A stretch of DNA of 64,000 nt from Acytostelium subglobosum LB1 (GCF_000787575.1 NW_012236528.1:125552-189551); one strand, 5' to 3'. Positions 21,725-34,516 are shown, counted from the first letter of the stretch. Made by a program: numbers and translations. Notes: generated from the letters alone by a model not told the origin.

Positions 21725-22162
21725 ATGTCAGCACCAAGAGGAGGCCGTCGCGTCATTGTTGGAGGAGCTGGAGCTGCCGCTGGTACTCTCAACGACCGTT
21801 TCACCCAGATGAAGGACACCAAGATCGGAATCACATCGCCAGGCTTCAAGCGTAGAGGAGGCGGCGGTGGCACGTCCATCACCATCACCAGAGACAACGA
21901 TATGTCTCACTCACCCCGCGGAGGCGCCCGTGGTGGACGCGGAGGTTTCTCTTCGCGCGGAGGTAGCGGAGGCTTCTCATCACGTGGAGGCAGCGGAGGC
22001 CGCGGCGGCGGTGTCCGTGGAGGACGCGGAGGCATGCGTGGCGGTGGCCGTGGCGGACGTGGTGGACGTGGAGGAAAGTTCAGAAAGGAGAAGACACCAA
22101 CCCAAGAGGAGTTGGATGCCGAGTTGGACCAGATCGCCCAAGACAACCAGATGAAGGCTTAA
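21725..22162 (+). CDS. CHTOP/FoP-like RGG-box protein (putative mRNA export factor)
   Basis: A single exon of 145 residues. N-terminal LNDRFTQM (about 21-28) matches the LNERFTNM-type motif of CHTOP and ALYREF proteins. The centre (about 60-120) is an Arg-Gly-Gly tract of the kind methylated by PRMT1 and used for RNA binding. The C-terminus TPTQEELDAELDQI matches the FoP/CHTOP duplicated motif (EELDAELD). There is no RRM domain, so it is CHTOP-like and not ALYREF-like. Expected role: nuclear RNA binding and coupling of UAP56/TREX to mRNA export. The 3' UTR contains a TCTCCAA/TTGGAGA hairpin and AATAAA (near 22285). Confidence 0.8.
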   Translation: MSAPRGGRRVIVGGAGAAAGTLNDRFTQMKDTKIGITSPGFKRRGGGGGTSITITRDNDMSHSPRGGARGGRGGFSSRGGSGGFSSRGGSGGRGGGVRGGRGGMRGGGRGGRGGRGGKFRKEKTPTQEELDAELDQIAQDNQMKA

Positions 22163-22473
22163 ACAAAGTCAGTCCATGTCCATATCCATGTTTGTTTGTT
22201 ATGTTATTAGTTAGTCAGACAGTCAGTCACTACATCATCAACTATCAGCCATTAGTCAGTCAGTCAGTCTCCAAGTTGGAGATTAATAAACCCTTGCCCT
22301 CTCTATCTCTTTAAATCAACCCCTAACTTCCCATACTCAGTAACCGAGCCACTTCCAATAATTTGAGTTGTGTGTTGTTGTCTAGAAGTTTGCGCGCGCA
22401 TCTGAACATTCATTCATTTCATTCGCGTTTGCATACTTATAAATCTTAATTATTATTATTATATATATCTATA
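22163..22473. other. Intergenic region, 311 bp
   Basis: 3' flank with CAGT tetranucleotide runs (near 22207-22266) and the upstream flank of the ISWI gene. No gene seen. Confidence 0.55.
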
Positions 22474-25400
22474 ATGAGCGAACAAATGAATGATAATGAT
22501 GGTGATCATGTCAATGGTGTGGACACAGAGACAACCTCTACCACGACGACAACTACTACCACCAGTACATCAAACAATGGCTCAATAAGTGGATCTTTAA
22601 AGAACTCTCCAATCATTGCCAGTATAATACCAGAGGATGAAGAGGATATTGATATGGACTTGAATAAGGATGATGACGACGATGATGACGTCGAGGCACC
22701 ACTACCATTCAACGACGATGATGACGATGATCAGCAGGTGACTGCATCGTCACAGAATGAGACCGAAGAGGAGAGGAAGAAGAGACTGGAGACCATCGCT
22801 CTGGAGAAGGAGCGTCTAAAGAAGATCAAGGAGGAGCAGAGGAAGCAGATGGCCGAGATCCAGAAGCGACAGCGTGAGGAGCTGATGGCCGACAAGGAGA
22901 AGTCCCAAAAAGATCGCCTCAAGTTCTTGCTGGAGCGCACAGAGCTCTACACTCATTTCGTTTCCAACAGCACCAAGTCCAAGAAGCCCACCGATGTCCA
23001 GTCGACCCCTACCAAGCGTGGCCGCATCACCGAGCAGGAAGAGGACGACGAGATCATGAAGGAGACCATCGAGGAGGAAGTACCTCACTCATTCAACTTC
23101 TTCACCTCCAATCCACCATGTAAGCATGTCACGTGACAGTCACGACATTCAACCTCAGCATCATACTCATTCATACTCCACTCTCTCACAGACATCAAGC
23201 ATGGACAGATGAGAGACTACCAGATCTATGGACTCAACTGGCTCATTCATCTTTATGAACGAGGTATCAATGGTATCCTGGCAGATGAGATGGGTCTGGG
23301 CAAGACCTTGCAGACTATCTCATTCCTTGGATATCTGGCCGAGTACAAGGGTATCCGTGGACCTCATCTTATCATCGCACCAAAGTCCACACTCTCTGGC
23401 TGGACCAAAGAGTTTAGGAATTGGTGTCCATCAATCAGAGTAGTCAAGTTCCATGGAAACCAAGAAGAGCGTGTATGTATACCTTACAAAGCAGGCCATC
23501 CATCCGTGTCACTCATCCAACTCACTCATTCAAACAATCATTCAAATACAACAGGCAGCGATCAAGAGAGATCAATTGGTATTCAAGAAGTTTGATGTAT
23601 GTGTCACTACTTACGAGATGGCCATCAAGGAGAAGGCAGCATTCAGACGCTTCAGTTGGCGTTATGTCATTATCGATGAGGCACACCGTATCAAGAATGA
23701 GAACTCCCTTCTCTCCCAGCGTGTTCGTCTCTTCCACAGCCAGTTCAGACTACTTATCACTGGAACTCCATTGCAGGTATGATGTCAGCTGCATGCATGT
23801 CCACTGATGGCACCATCCCACGCGACTAACTAACTATCCGAACACAACACTACATTAGAACAACCTTCATGAGCTATGGGCATTGTTGAACTTTTTGTTG
23901 CCCGACGTGTTCTCATCCAGCGATGACTTTGACAGATGGTTCGATCTTGAGAACTCAGACAATCAGCAGGAGGTCATTGACCGTCTGCACAAGGTACTGC
24001 GTCCATTCCTTCTGCGTCGTATCAAGACCGAGGTGGAGAAGTCGCTGCCGCCCAAGAAGGAGATCAAGCTGTTCGTGGGAATGTCCACAATGCAACGCGA
24101 TTGGTACAAACGTCTGATCAGCAAGGACTTTGAGGCGCTAGCCGGTGGCGCAAAGGGCAGCGGAGGTCGCGTGCGTCTGCTCAACATTGTCATGCAGCTG
24201 CGCAAGTGCTGCAACCATCCATACTTGTTTGATGGCGCTGAGGAGGAGCCATACACCACGGGCGACCATCTCATCAAGAACTGCGGCAAGATGGTGTTGC
24301 TCGACAAGCTGCTCTCGAGGATGAAGCAACGTGGCTCGCGTGTGCTCATCTTCTCTCAGATGGCAAGAATGGTGGACATTCTCGAGGACTACATGAACTA
24401 CAGGAACTACAAGTACTGCCGCATTGATGGTAACACTGAGAGTCAGGCACGTGAATCCCAGATCGATGACTTCAACGCACCCAAGTCCAAGTACTTTGTC
24501 TTCCTGCTGACGACTCGTGCCGGTGGTCTGGGTATCACGCTCAACACAGCCGACGTTGTCATCCTGTACGACAGCGACTGGAACCCACAGGTCGACCTGC
24601 AAGCGCAAGACCGTGCGCACAGAATCGGTCAGACCAAGCCCGTCACAGTCTACCGTTTCGTCACAGAGAACGCCATGGAGGAGAAGATGGTGGAACGCGC
24701 AGAGATGAAGCTGCAACTTGACGCTGCCGTCATCCAACAGGGCCGTCTCGTGGAGCAGAGCAAGGGCGCCAACTCGGACGAGCTGCTATCCATGATCAGA
24801 TTCGGTGCCGACGATATATTCAAGTTCAAGGACTCGACAATCACCGACGAGGACATTGACACCATCTTGCACAAGGGCGAGGAGAAGACCAAGCAGATCA
24901 ACGAGCGCGCCAAGGACCTGGCCACCAACCCCATCAAGCTCAACCTCACTGGCAACCTATACGAGTTTGACGGTGTCGACTACAAGGCACTGCATCATAC
25001 ACATGCCTGGACGGGCGACTCGTTCAAGCGTGAGAGGCGACAGATAGACCCGGAGCTGGGCGCTGCACAGGTGAGGCGCGAGGTAAAGAAGAAGGTCAAG
25101 GCGCCCAAGCAGCCCACCATCCATGACTTCCAGTTCTATCCCGCTCGTCTGACAAAGCTGTTTGAGAAGGAGACCGAGGCATACATCAAGAAGCAAGAGT
25201 ACTACGAGAACAAGATCGTCAACATTACAAGCAGCAGCAGTCACATCAACACGAGCAACAACAACAACGCCACAGTGGAGGAGGTAGAGCCAGACTTTGG
25301 CGAGCTGACCGAGGAGGAGAAGGAGGACAGGGAGAAGATGCTCAAGATGGGCATGTCAACCTGGGACCGCAATGACTTTAGGAGCTTTGTGCGAGGCTGC

Positions 25401-26156
25401 GAGCTCTATGGACGCAAGGCATACGAGAACATTACTGAGACTGTGGAGACCAAGACTCTGGCCGAGGTGCGCGAGTACTCTACAGTGTTTTGGAAGCGAT
25501 GCAAGGAGCTGGCCGACTACGACAAGATCCTGGCGCGTGTCACCAAGGGCGAGGAACGATTGGCCAAGCACCAGGACACGATCGACTCACTGAATCGCAA
25601 GGTAACCAAATACAAGTCGCCATGGCAACAGCTCAAGATCAACTATGGCAACGCCAAGAAGAGCAAGTACTTCACGGCAGAGGACGACGTCTACCTGGTA
25701 ATCATGCTGCATCGCGTTGGCTACGGCGCATGGGACGAGCTGCACGAGGAGATCTGTCGAGCACATCAGTATCGCTTCAACTGGGTGATGCAGACACGCA
25801 CGTCTGTGGAGCTCAAGACACGCTGTGACCTGCTGATCAAGTACATCCAGAAGGAACAACAGGAGGAGGACGAGAAGAAGAGAGAGAAGGAGAGATTGCA
25901 AAAGGAGAAGGAGAAGGAGGCCAAGAAGCTCACTTCGCCCAAGGCCAAGTCGGCCACATCACCCAAGATCACCTCTCCCAAGGTGTCCAAGACCGCCACG
26001 ACCAAACCCAAGGCCTCAGTAGCGGCACCCGCCAAACCAAAAGCCAAGCCCAAGCCCAAGCCAAAGGCCGCCCCAGCCGCTGCCGCTGCCAGTCCCAACA
26101 AGTCTGTCAAGCGAAAGGCCGAGACAACAGAGGCTCCAAAGAAGAAGGCCAAGTAG
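22474..26156 (+). CDS. ISWI family chromatin-remodelling ATPase
   Basis: Exons 22474-23119, 23192-23472, 23555-23776 and 23859-26156; 1148 residues. ISWI slides nucleosomes using ATP. Order of parts: Thr-rich and acidic N-terminus (1-90), a charged coiled coil (about 98-155), SNF2 ATPase starting [18 protein letters not shown] with Walker A DEMGLGKT (about 247) and DEAH box (about 349), helicase C lobe with [14 protein letters not shown] and [15 protein letters not shown] (to about 640), HAND domain, SANT ([20 protein letters not shown], about 883), SLIDE ([18 protein letters not shown], about 988), then a Lys/Pro/Ala tail (about 1050-1148). Domain order and the HAND-SANT-SLIDE end distinguish ISWI from CHD and SWI2/SNF2 groups. 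All catalytic motifs look intact. Confidence 0.96.
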
Positions 26157-26277
26157 TCATCAATAAACCAAACTATACTCAAACGACTAGTCGTTGTTTC
26201 TCCATGAATATATATGTATGTTGTCTGTTACTGTATTATCGTTCATTCGTTTCTGCTCTGCCCAAGTTAACTCGTAT

Positions 26278-27009
26278 TTAAGCAGAGATATGTGATCTGC
26301 CGTGAGTGATCCTTCTCTGCAACACACGTCTACCAGCCTTGGACGACATCCTGTGCATGAATCCATGTCTACGCTTCCTGATCAACACTGATGGTTGATA
26401 TGTTCTCTTAATGCACTCGATGCTATCATGCTCAACTACACGTGATTGATTGATTGATTGAGTCAGTGGAGTGTTCGGGCAAGTATTAGGGACATCAACA
26501 AACATACCAGAGTCGGAAATAGAGGATGATTCGTCGATGGCTTGATCGAGGAGACTGAGACCTGAAGAGGGTTTCAGTGAGATGGATGAGAGGGAGGCGA
26601 TCATTGGATCGATTTCCAGTGGTGATGGGATGTTTGAGATCCTGAGGTCACCGATGGCATCGTCAAAGTCCTCATTCTCAAAGTCATTAATCTCCTCCAT
26701 TATTCTCTTGTTGTTATATTCAATGATATCATGCAGTGATGAGTTAAACGAGTATATGTTGTTTGATGATCTATATATATTGTTGTTGTTGTTGTTGTTA
26801 AAGTTGTTGTTTATACTGCTGTTGATGATTATATTGTTGTTGTTGTTGATGTTGTTAAAGTTGTTGTTAAAGTTGTATGGTACTGATGTCATTGATGATG
26901 AGCTGGTCATCATCATTCTTGCTGCTGTTGTATTTGGTGCTACATTGTTGACCAGATATCTATATGATGTAGACATAAGTCTTGAGGTACATGTTTGGTT
27001 CATCATCAT
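26278..27009 (-). CDS. mrpl34: Mitochondrial ribosomal protein bL34m with long N-terminal extension
   Basis: Exons 27009-26508 and 26435-26278; about 219 residues from the first ATG (27009; ATGs at 27006 and 27003 follow at once). The last ~43 residues are ribosomal protein L34: [20 protein letters not shown] then [20 protein letters not shown]. bL34 is bacterial-type and normally 44-50 residues, so this is the mitochondrial large-subunit protein. The preceding ~175 residues contain a Ser/Thr/Arg start compatible with a mitochondrial presequence ([20 protein letters not shown]), an Asn tract and an acidic Ser-rich stretch. The intron was chosen because GTATGT...TAG joins TCT G|TT in frame and removes the TCAATC filler. 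Confidence 0.85.
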   Translation of the reverse strand: MMMNQTCTSRLMSTSYRYLVNNVAPNTTAARMMMTSSSSMTSVPYNFNNNFNNINNNNNIIINSSINNNFNNNNNNNIYRSSNNIYSFNSSLHDIIEYNNKRIMEEINDFENEDFDDAIGDLRISNIPSPLEIDPMIASLSSISLKPSSGLSLLDQAIDESSSISDSGMFVDVPNTCPNTPLTQSINQSRVVEHDSIECIKRTYQPSVLIRKRRHGFMHRMSSKAGRRVLQRRITHGRSHISA

Positions 27010-27018
27010 TAACAACAC

Positions 27019-27462
27019 AATATCTATCTCTACCTATCTATCTAATATATGTCACTATGTTGTGAAGTAAGACAAAGGGTAGTAGGTGCATCAAACAAAC
27101 TCTTAGTTCGGCTCACTCAACTGAAACAGAAGTTGAAAAAAAAATGAAGAGGTTGTGTTTCGTGTTTTTTCATTGGGCTGAGCGACTCGTCGAGCTCAAT
27201 AGTGGCCTTGTTTATTTGATCATGCAGTACCAACTGTTCCATGTCTACTTGTTAATGATTGAATGGATGGATGAATGAAGGAATGACCTCTTGATATGGA
27301 TCAGATGATGTCCTGGTGATAATCAAGAAGACATGTTATTCCAATTAGGACCTAATTGTCCAAGGACACTCTCAACTCTTATGACCATGATAGTACATTA
27401 TTTGATTGAGTGATTGAGTGATTGAATGATTGAATGATGGTTTCATCACTAATCCAAAACAA
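27019..27462. other. Intergenic region, about 0.44 kb
   Basis: Upstream of bL34m and downstream of DPH4. Contains GATT/GAATGATT tetranucleotide runs near 27400-27440. No gene seen. Confidence 0.55.
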
Positions 27463-28050
27463 TTAATCAATGACCTCCTCATATAATACTTTGATTGTTA
27501 ATGAACATGATTGACAACATGCAATATCATGACCCATTTCCAATTGATCACCTGATATACTATATGTTCCACTACATCTAATGAGTATGATGAATGCACA
27601 AATGAGTCAGTCAATCATTCATTCATTCAATCACATGATCACATTATGACCACAAACACATTCACAAACATAACACACAAAGAGACAACACCAACAACAA
27701 GAAGTAACCTACCTGCATGGATAGGAGTATTGATTTGAATGCTCATTGAATAACATGTCATCGAGGTCAATCTCGTCGGATATTGAATGTTTGTATCTAT
27801 TGTTCTCAAGTAGTGTGGAATCATATAGTCGTCTCTGATTATCATCTTTCAAACACTTCCAAGCAATCTGTATCCTATCAAACATATCTGCATTGCCACC
27901 TTGTTTATCAGGATGATGTAATAACACCATTGTCTTATAAGCACTCTTTATACTATTATAATCAGCATCTTGTTCTATATTCAATATATTATAATATGTT
28001 TGTTGTTGTTGTTGTTGTTGTTCATTATTATTATTATTATTATTATTCAT
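27463..28050 (-). CDS. dph4: DPH4/DNAJC24, J-domain and CSL zinc finger protein for diphthamide synthesis
   Basis: Exons 28050-27713 and 27577-27463, 150 residues. DPH4 supplies electrons/iron to the first step of diphthamide synthesis on eEF2 together with DPH1-DPH3. After an Asn/Gln tract, the J domain starts at TYYNILNIEQDADYNSIKSA with the HPD tripeptide in LLHHPDKQGG. The CSL zinc finger is split by the intron: YPCR|CSGTYSISGDQ and CCQSCSLTIKVLYEEV, giving the four Cys (CxC...CxxC). The second exon is too short to stand out alone but matches DNAJC24 closely (SCRCGGKYSVS; CDTCSLIIELL). Confidence 0.92.
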
Positions 28051-28391
28051 TGTTTATAATGTGTCGTAAGAATTATGACATTGACAATCCTGGGATTTTT
28101 GATGTAATTTCTTTCGTCTTTGTCACATTGTTTTTGTCGTTTGTTGTTGTTTTTTTGTTAAATTTTATTTTTCAAACATACACACACTTCGGAACAAAGC
28201 GAGTCCTTTGTCTCGCATTGCAAGTTCGACTTGTTGAATCACTTTCGTCTACTCTCTTTCATTCATTCTTTCATTCACTCTAACCACACACATAAACAAA
28301 CATATATCATTACAATATATATATACTATATTAATATTATATTATATATATATATTATACTCTTCACAGATTGAATCAGATCTTAGACCTT

Positions 28392-28435
<44 letters not shown>

Positions 28436-28492
28436 CATTCATTCATTTTAAAAAGAACGAACGAAAGATAGAAGTTATAATAAGTGAACAGA
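28051..28492. other. Divergent intergenic region
   Basis: 442 bp between DPH4 (minus) and CluA (plus). AT-rich, with a long tetranucleotide array just upstream of the CluA start (separate entry). Likely bidirectional promoter region. Confidence 0.55.
28393..28447 (+). repeat. (TCAA)n then (TCAT)n tetranucleotide array
   Basis: About ten TCAA units pass directly into TCAT units, ending about 45 bases before the CluA start codon. Probably in the 5' UTR or core promoter. Confidence 0.8.
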
Positions 28493-31400
28493 ATGGATAA
28501 TACAACCAAACAAACTGAGGATGCGGTTTTTGACCCTTCACAAGCTGGTGATGCTCAACAGGATCAACCAGAACCCGCAGCAGCATCTGGCTCCACCTCC
28601 TCACTCATGCCAGATGGTTCAGCTGCAGCTGGCGATCAAACTGAAGAGGAAATTGAAGGAACACAAGCACTTCCAGATGGTATGTGACACGTTCACTCAA
28701 TCAATCATTCACTCATTCACTCATTCAATCAATCAATCAATCACTGTCAATCAATCAATCAATCAATCAATATAGCTGCTTATCAAGAGCACAAGATAAG
28801 GATCAAGACACCAGTGGACCTTGGAGAGATTGAGGTTCATGTCAATGATGCTGACCTCATTCAGGACATCATCAAGTATCTTCAAGAGATCACCGAGACC
28901 TGTTTGCTCACCAACTACAACCTTCAGATTCGTGGTACCAACATCATACTCAACGAGTTCAACGAGATCAAGGCATACCCAGAGATCAAGACTGGTGTAA
29001 TCATTGACATGGTGCCAGGTAAGTTCGATGAGTGGTGGGGTAGAGGTGGAGTTTTCATGAATGAGTTTAGATTGCGAATCGAGTTCTCACTCATACACTC
29101 AATCAATCCAATCAATCAGCTGAATACAATGAAAGATCAGCCAAACTCCATATCAAACGTTTGAAGGATATACTAAAGAATGGAGAGTCTGAGCTCAATC
29201 CAAAGAATCCATCTTTGTTCTCTTCATACAGCTACACAACGGACAATCCCCCAATTCCAGAGCGTGTCAGAGGCGAGCAGACAGAGTCAGAGCAACAGGA
29301 TGGCGAGCAACAGACAGCAGAGAATGGCGAGCATCAAGCAGCAGGTGGAGCAGGACCAGTTCCAGAATTAATACCAGCAACAGGCGATAAAAAGATCACC
29401 AAGAACCCAAAGAAGCAAACCTTGACCAGCAAGACCAACAAGAAGTCAAAGTCCACAGTGTCCGAGACTGATGCCAAGCGTCGCCTTGAGATTGCCACGG
29501 TCGACCCAGCCACCAAGTCCACTCTGTCCGACTTCTACCCCACCAACTACAAGAAGCACATCTCGTGCGTTCGCCGCATCGACATGTCCGGCTGGAACCC
29601 CGTGCCCGGCTACCGCGCCATGTGCGGCGACCTCTTCTACCTGGAGGTCGAGTGCTACGACCCCAACGAGACGCTCTACATCACGGCCAACGTCAAGGGA
29701 TTCTACGTGAACCAGTCCAAGATGACCGCGTTCAACCCACGCATCTCTGAGCGCTTCATGAACAAGAATGCGCCCGCCGTGCACCACAACCTCTACTCGC
29801 TGCTCTGCCAGATCAGCAACAAGTTCAACAGCATGCTCAAGTCCGTGCTGAACAACATCGCCAAGCACCATCAGTTTGAGATGGTGGCCAACTACGTACC
29901 CACCAACACGTGGATCATGCGTCCAGAGCGCAACATGCACCACGACCTGTCGATGGCCAACGAGACCAACCTGCTGGTGATCGACACAGAGATGCGTGGC
30001 CAGCCACGCGACTGGAACGAGGAGCTGCAGAGCCTTCGCGAGCTGCCCCGTTCCACACCCCAGGAGCGCATCCTGCGTGACCGCGCCTTCTACCGCGTCA
30101 ACTGCGACTTTGTCGATGCCGCCATCCGCGGCGCCAAGGTTGTCGTCGGCAAGTCGGTCCCACCCATCAACCCAACCGAGGAGGAGAGAATGCACATGTT
30201 TGTCTACAACAACATCTTCTTCTCATTCGCTCTGGACACTCGCAACTTCTACTCAAGCTGCGGTGGCGATCGTGGCGCACGCGCTGCCGCCAACAACGAC
30301 CTCAAGGGTGTGAAGCTGTTCAACTTGGTCGACGTCGATGGCATCTCCACAATCTGCACGGCCATCATTGATTACCGTGGCCACAGAATCCTCGCCCAGT
30401 CATTGGTGCCAGGCATCCTTTCCAACGAGAAGGCTTCAGTGGTTCACTATGGTTCCATGGACGACGGCAAGACGATCAAGGCCGACCCAGAGTTCCATGA
30501 GCGTCTCCAAAAGGTGGCCCAGATGCTACATTTGGCTGACCGCGAGATCACTCCAATCGACGGCGCGTCCGTCGGCATCTGCATGTCCTACGAGACCAAG
30601 GGCATCATTGGCATGGACGGCCGTCGCTACGTGCTTGACATCCTGCGCGCAACACCCCGCGATCCAAACTACCCCGAGGAGAAGGATCAGCTGTGTCTGT
30701 TGCGTCCCGAGCTGATTGCTAACTACTCAGAGTATGTTCGCATGGAGTGGGAGGCTGCCCGCGACAAACAGAGAAAGGACGCTGAGCAAGCCAAGACCAC
30801 CCAGACAGAGAACAAGGCCAATGGCACTGAAGCCAACACACCTTTGGAGCGTGAGGCTAATGCCGTCAAGCCAGAGGAGGCTGTCTCTGTCCCCGAGGAG
30901 CCACCTCACATCCTGTTCAACGCCAACCTGTACTCCAAGGTGATGAGCCATCAAACCATGTGGGTTGTCGACAACTTGAAGGTGTTGGACCTAGCCAAGG
31001 AGCAGAAGGAGCATTACGAGAAGCTGGAGGAGCAGAGAATCAAGGACGAGCAGGAGCTCAAGAAGGCTGGCGACTTCCTCAAGGAGAAGGTCATTGCCCA
31101 TCTGTTGGAGGACTTCAAGATGTTCAACGCCACACCATTCGATGGCCAGACTCTCACTCAAGTCATGCACGCACGTGGAATCAACATGCGTTACCTTGGT
31201 CTTATTGCCACACAGGCTGATACCGCCCGCATCCAGTTTGCCAAGGCACTATGCATCAATGAGATGGTGGCCAGAGCCACCAAGCACATCTTCAACGATG
31301 TCCTGCGCAGCACACCCCAGACCGAGCTGTCGTCGGCAATTTGCCACTTCCTCAACTGCTTCCTCGGCACCAAGATCTCTGGCCAGTCAACCACCACATT

Positions 31401-32523
31401 GGCCAAGACATCCAGCATCACAATCGACTCGCTCTGGGAGCAGATCGAGTTGGCCATCGAGAGAAAGTTCAACTACAAGGTTGCCATTCGCTCGGCCGAC
31501 ATGGACTCCCGTGTCAGCATCCTGAGATCCATCTGTCTCAAGACTGGTCTGCAGATCGTGGCCAGAGACTACAACTTCCAGGTCGACGAGCCATTCACCG
31601 TGGACGATATTGTCGAGGTGACCTGCGTTGTGAAGCACCTCAACCCAAGAAGCACAGACGTCATTGACATTTTGGAGAGCGGCAAGGCACTGTTGTCCAA
31701 GCGCGACTATGACCAGGCCTACAGATACCTCACCGAAGCCATGGTACTGTGCACTCAGATTCACGGACCAATCCACACCGACACTGCCAACTGCTACAGC
31801 AACCTGGCCATGGCCGCTTTCTACAGAGGCGACTTGGGCGAGGCCATCGAGCACCAAAGGAACGCACTGGTCATCACCGAGAAGGTGCTGGGAATTGACC
31901 ACCACGACACCATACACGCATACACCAACCTGGCGCTGTTCTGCCAGCGTGCCAACTGCTTCACCGAGTCGATTGGCTATCTGAAGCATGTTCTCTATCT
32001 GACCGACCTGCTCGGCGACATGTACAACCCAGAGCGCTCCTCGATCTACACGACGATCGCCATCGTCCTGCAAGACCTCAAGGAGTACGAGCTGGCCATC
32101 AAGTTCCTGGAGAAGTCCATCCATCATCACAAGGAGCTGTTTGGCACCGACCACGTCGTGAGCATCACCTGCTTCACATCGATTGCCTCAATGTACTCGG
32201 ACAAGCTGGACAACCACTCTGAGGCCGAACGCTACCAGAAGAAGGCCACCGCCATTCTGCAACGTTATTTCGGAGAGGAGCATCCACGCACCAGAGAGTC
32301 CAAGCAAGCCGAGATGGAGTATCAGTTCAGAGCCAAGGAGGAGCGATCAAAGAACAAGACCGACATCCAACTACAGAACACCAAGCGCCCCAACAACGAG
32401 CTCCCCAAGGGTAACCCCAAGGATGCGCCCAACAGTGGTGCCGACGTCGACGAGCTCCTCAAGTACGTCGATCCAAAGAAGGACAAGAAGAACAAGGCCA
32501 AGAAGGACAAGAAGAAATTATAA
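28493..32523 (+). CDS. cluA: CluA/CLUH, clustered mitochondria protein
   Basis: Exons 28493-28679, 28776-29018 and 29120-32523; 1277 residues. CluA was first described in Dictyostelium; loss makes mitochondria cluster. CLUH binds mRNAs of nuclear-encoded mitochondrial proteins. Visible parts: acidic N-terminus, CLU-N ubiquitin-like domain (IRIKTPVDLGEIEVHVNDAD onward, about 68-150), a Glu/Gln-rich linker, the CLU domain (about 430-670), an eIF3-p135-like centre, and TPR repeats (about 995-1190, for example ANCYSNLAMAAFYRGDLGEA), ending in a Lys-rich tail (KKDKKNKAKKDKKK). Strong codon bias suggests high expression. Introns 1 and 2 are filled with TCAATC units. Confidence 0.96.
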
Positions 32524-32614
32524 TACATTGATAGATAGTTAGATAGATTACAACTTAACGCGTTAGTGTTATTATTATGATTGACATGATGCATGGATGG
32601 ACGGTAGCTGGCTA

Positions 32615-34516
32615 TTATTGAGTCTGAGGCTGAGTGATCTTAAACACCTTGAAGTCAAAGTTGTCTGGTGCGCGCCTGGCAACATCGACCATGATTGCCT
32701 TCTTCTTCTCATTGCTGCGCTCGCTGGACAACTCGTATAGCGAGCAGATGTTGAAGATAAGTGTCTCGTCAATTGACTTATCCTTCTCCTTCTGCATCAG
32801 CTGCTCCATGGTGGCGACGGCGCCACTCAGATCACAAGTATAGAGCATTGCAATACATTTGTTGTTGGCTGCCACGACATTGTTTGGCTCCAACTTTAGG
32901 ATGCGGTCAAAACACTCGATTGCTCGTGGATACTGATCGCTGGCCACAGCTAGCAGTCCCTTGTTCATCCATGACACCATGGAGATATCGGGCTCGGGTA
33001 TCAATCTGTCGGCAATCTTAAACACTGCCTCGCCATTGGCTATGTTGCCCATCTGTAGATGAATGCGTCCTAGAGCTGAAAGAGTCCAGTAGTCTGCCTG
33101 TTGGCGATGGATAAGATCCTCCAGGATCTTGATGGCCAGAAGGAAGTCCTTATTCTTCTGGATGATGATAAATGTTACAATTGAGAATACTATCCTGCGT
33201 TCTCTCATCTTCCATATTGATACTATTATGATTGATGGAGTTAGTAAGTGAGTGAATGAGCGACTGTATGATCAGATCACTTACTGGCATTGGAGTCATT
33301 GTCACCTGATGCATTGTTCTCGAATATCTCCTCAGCTGGAACGTTGAGATTGAGGTTGTTGATGCTTGGTGGAGATGATGAGGCTGGGTTGAGGGGTGGT
33401 GATGACGTCGGTGTCAACAGAGATGTCGTGGCATTGGCTGTTGTGGCTGCATTCGTCATGGAGTCCAATTGTGACAGGTATACCTGTTGTGTCTCGATCG
33501 ATGGTACAGTACTATCAGCAGACTGAACAGCCTTATGGTGTTTCTGTTGTTGTTGTTGCTGCTGTTGTTGTTGCTGTTGTAGCTCCAAGTTCAATATCTC
33601 TCGCTTGCAAATGGCCAACAGAGCGTAGAGTGCATCCAACTGGTACTTCTCGACGCCAAGCAGGAATGCCAACTCGGCCTTTATGATACGCAGTGAGAAT
33701 GGTACCATTGTACCCTTGCGATTGGGGAACAACTGTGGATAGGCTTCAAAGCAGTTGACCAGATCACGAATGTCTCCAATACCCTGTATCTCATCATAAG
33801 CTGCCTTATAGTTCTTCATCTTGGTATGTGAGATGATACGACACAGCTTATACTGCAATATTGATTGAGGGTTGTTTGAGCTTGCAATGCACATGTCTGC
33901 CACCTTGAACACATTGTTCCAGTTGCCTACTTTCTGTTCGTGTGTGATTGATGGATTGGAATAGTTCCAGTGATTGATTGATTGATTGAGTGTGATGGAG
34001 TTAGCAACTGATTGAGTGATTGATTGATTGACTGACACTCACCATTAACTTGCGAAGGGTTGGTTCGTCACCTGCGAGTCCACCTTGTGCTGCAGTGGAC
34101 TGTGATGATACACCTCCGGTGTATTGGGTGGATGGACTGATGGCAGGTCCTCCGCCTCCAAGAGGTGAGTTCATGATATCTATTGGTGCAGACTGTTGTT
34201 GATGTGATGTCAAGGGTGTGCTCAATGGGTGAATAGGTCGAGGCTGTTGTTGTTGTTGTGGCTGTGAAGGCTGCATTAAAGGGTTGCCATGAGTGCTCAT
34301 TTGATTGTATGAATGTGATCTTGGTAGAGTACCACCTGTATTGGTTGATGATGCTGCTGATTGATTGATTGCTGGTGAGGTTGGTGCTGATGTATGAGTG
34401 AATCCTTGTTGAGGCTGTGGTGATGTTCCAAGACCCAATGATTGATTAGATGGTTGTGCTGCACCAAACACATTAGGTCTATTATTGATGTTATTATTAT
34501 TGTTGTTGTTGCTCAT
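32615..34516 (-). CDS. trappc12: TRAPPC12-like TPR protein, TRAPP III subunit
   Basis: Exons 34516-34043, 33933-33285 and 33222-32615; 576 residues. The N-terminal ~150 residues are Asn/Gln/Pro-rich and probably disordered. Helical repeats start at KVGNWNNVFKVADMCI, with a Gln tract and a Ser/Pro/Thr linker (about 300-370), then TPRs (WTLSALGRIHLQMGNIANGE; AIECFDRILKLEPNNVVAAN). The end (DETLIFNICSLYELSSERSN) corresponds to the TRAPPC12 C-terminus (LFNLTTMYELESSRS in human). TRAPPC12 acts in TRAPP III in ER-Golgi and autophagy traffic. It converges with CluA (90 bp apart). Confidence 0.85.

Noticed and set aside
28393-28447. Tetranucleotide arrays as possible CRISPR or satellite
   Set aside because: Simple 4-bp units without spacers, found throughout introns and spacers; ordinary microsatellite.
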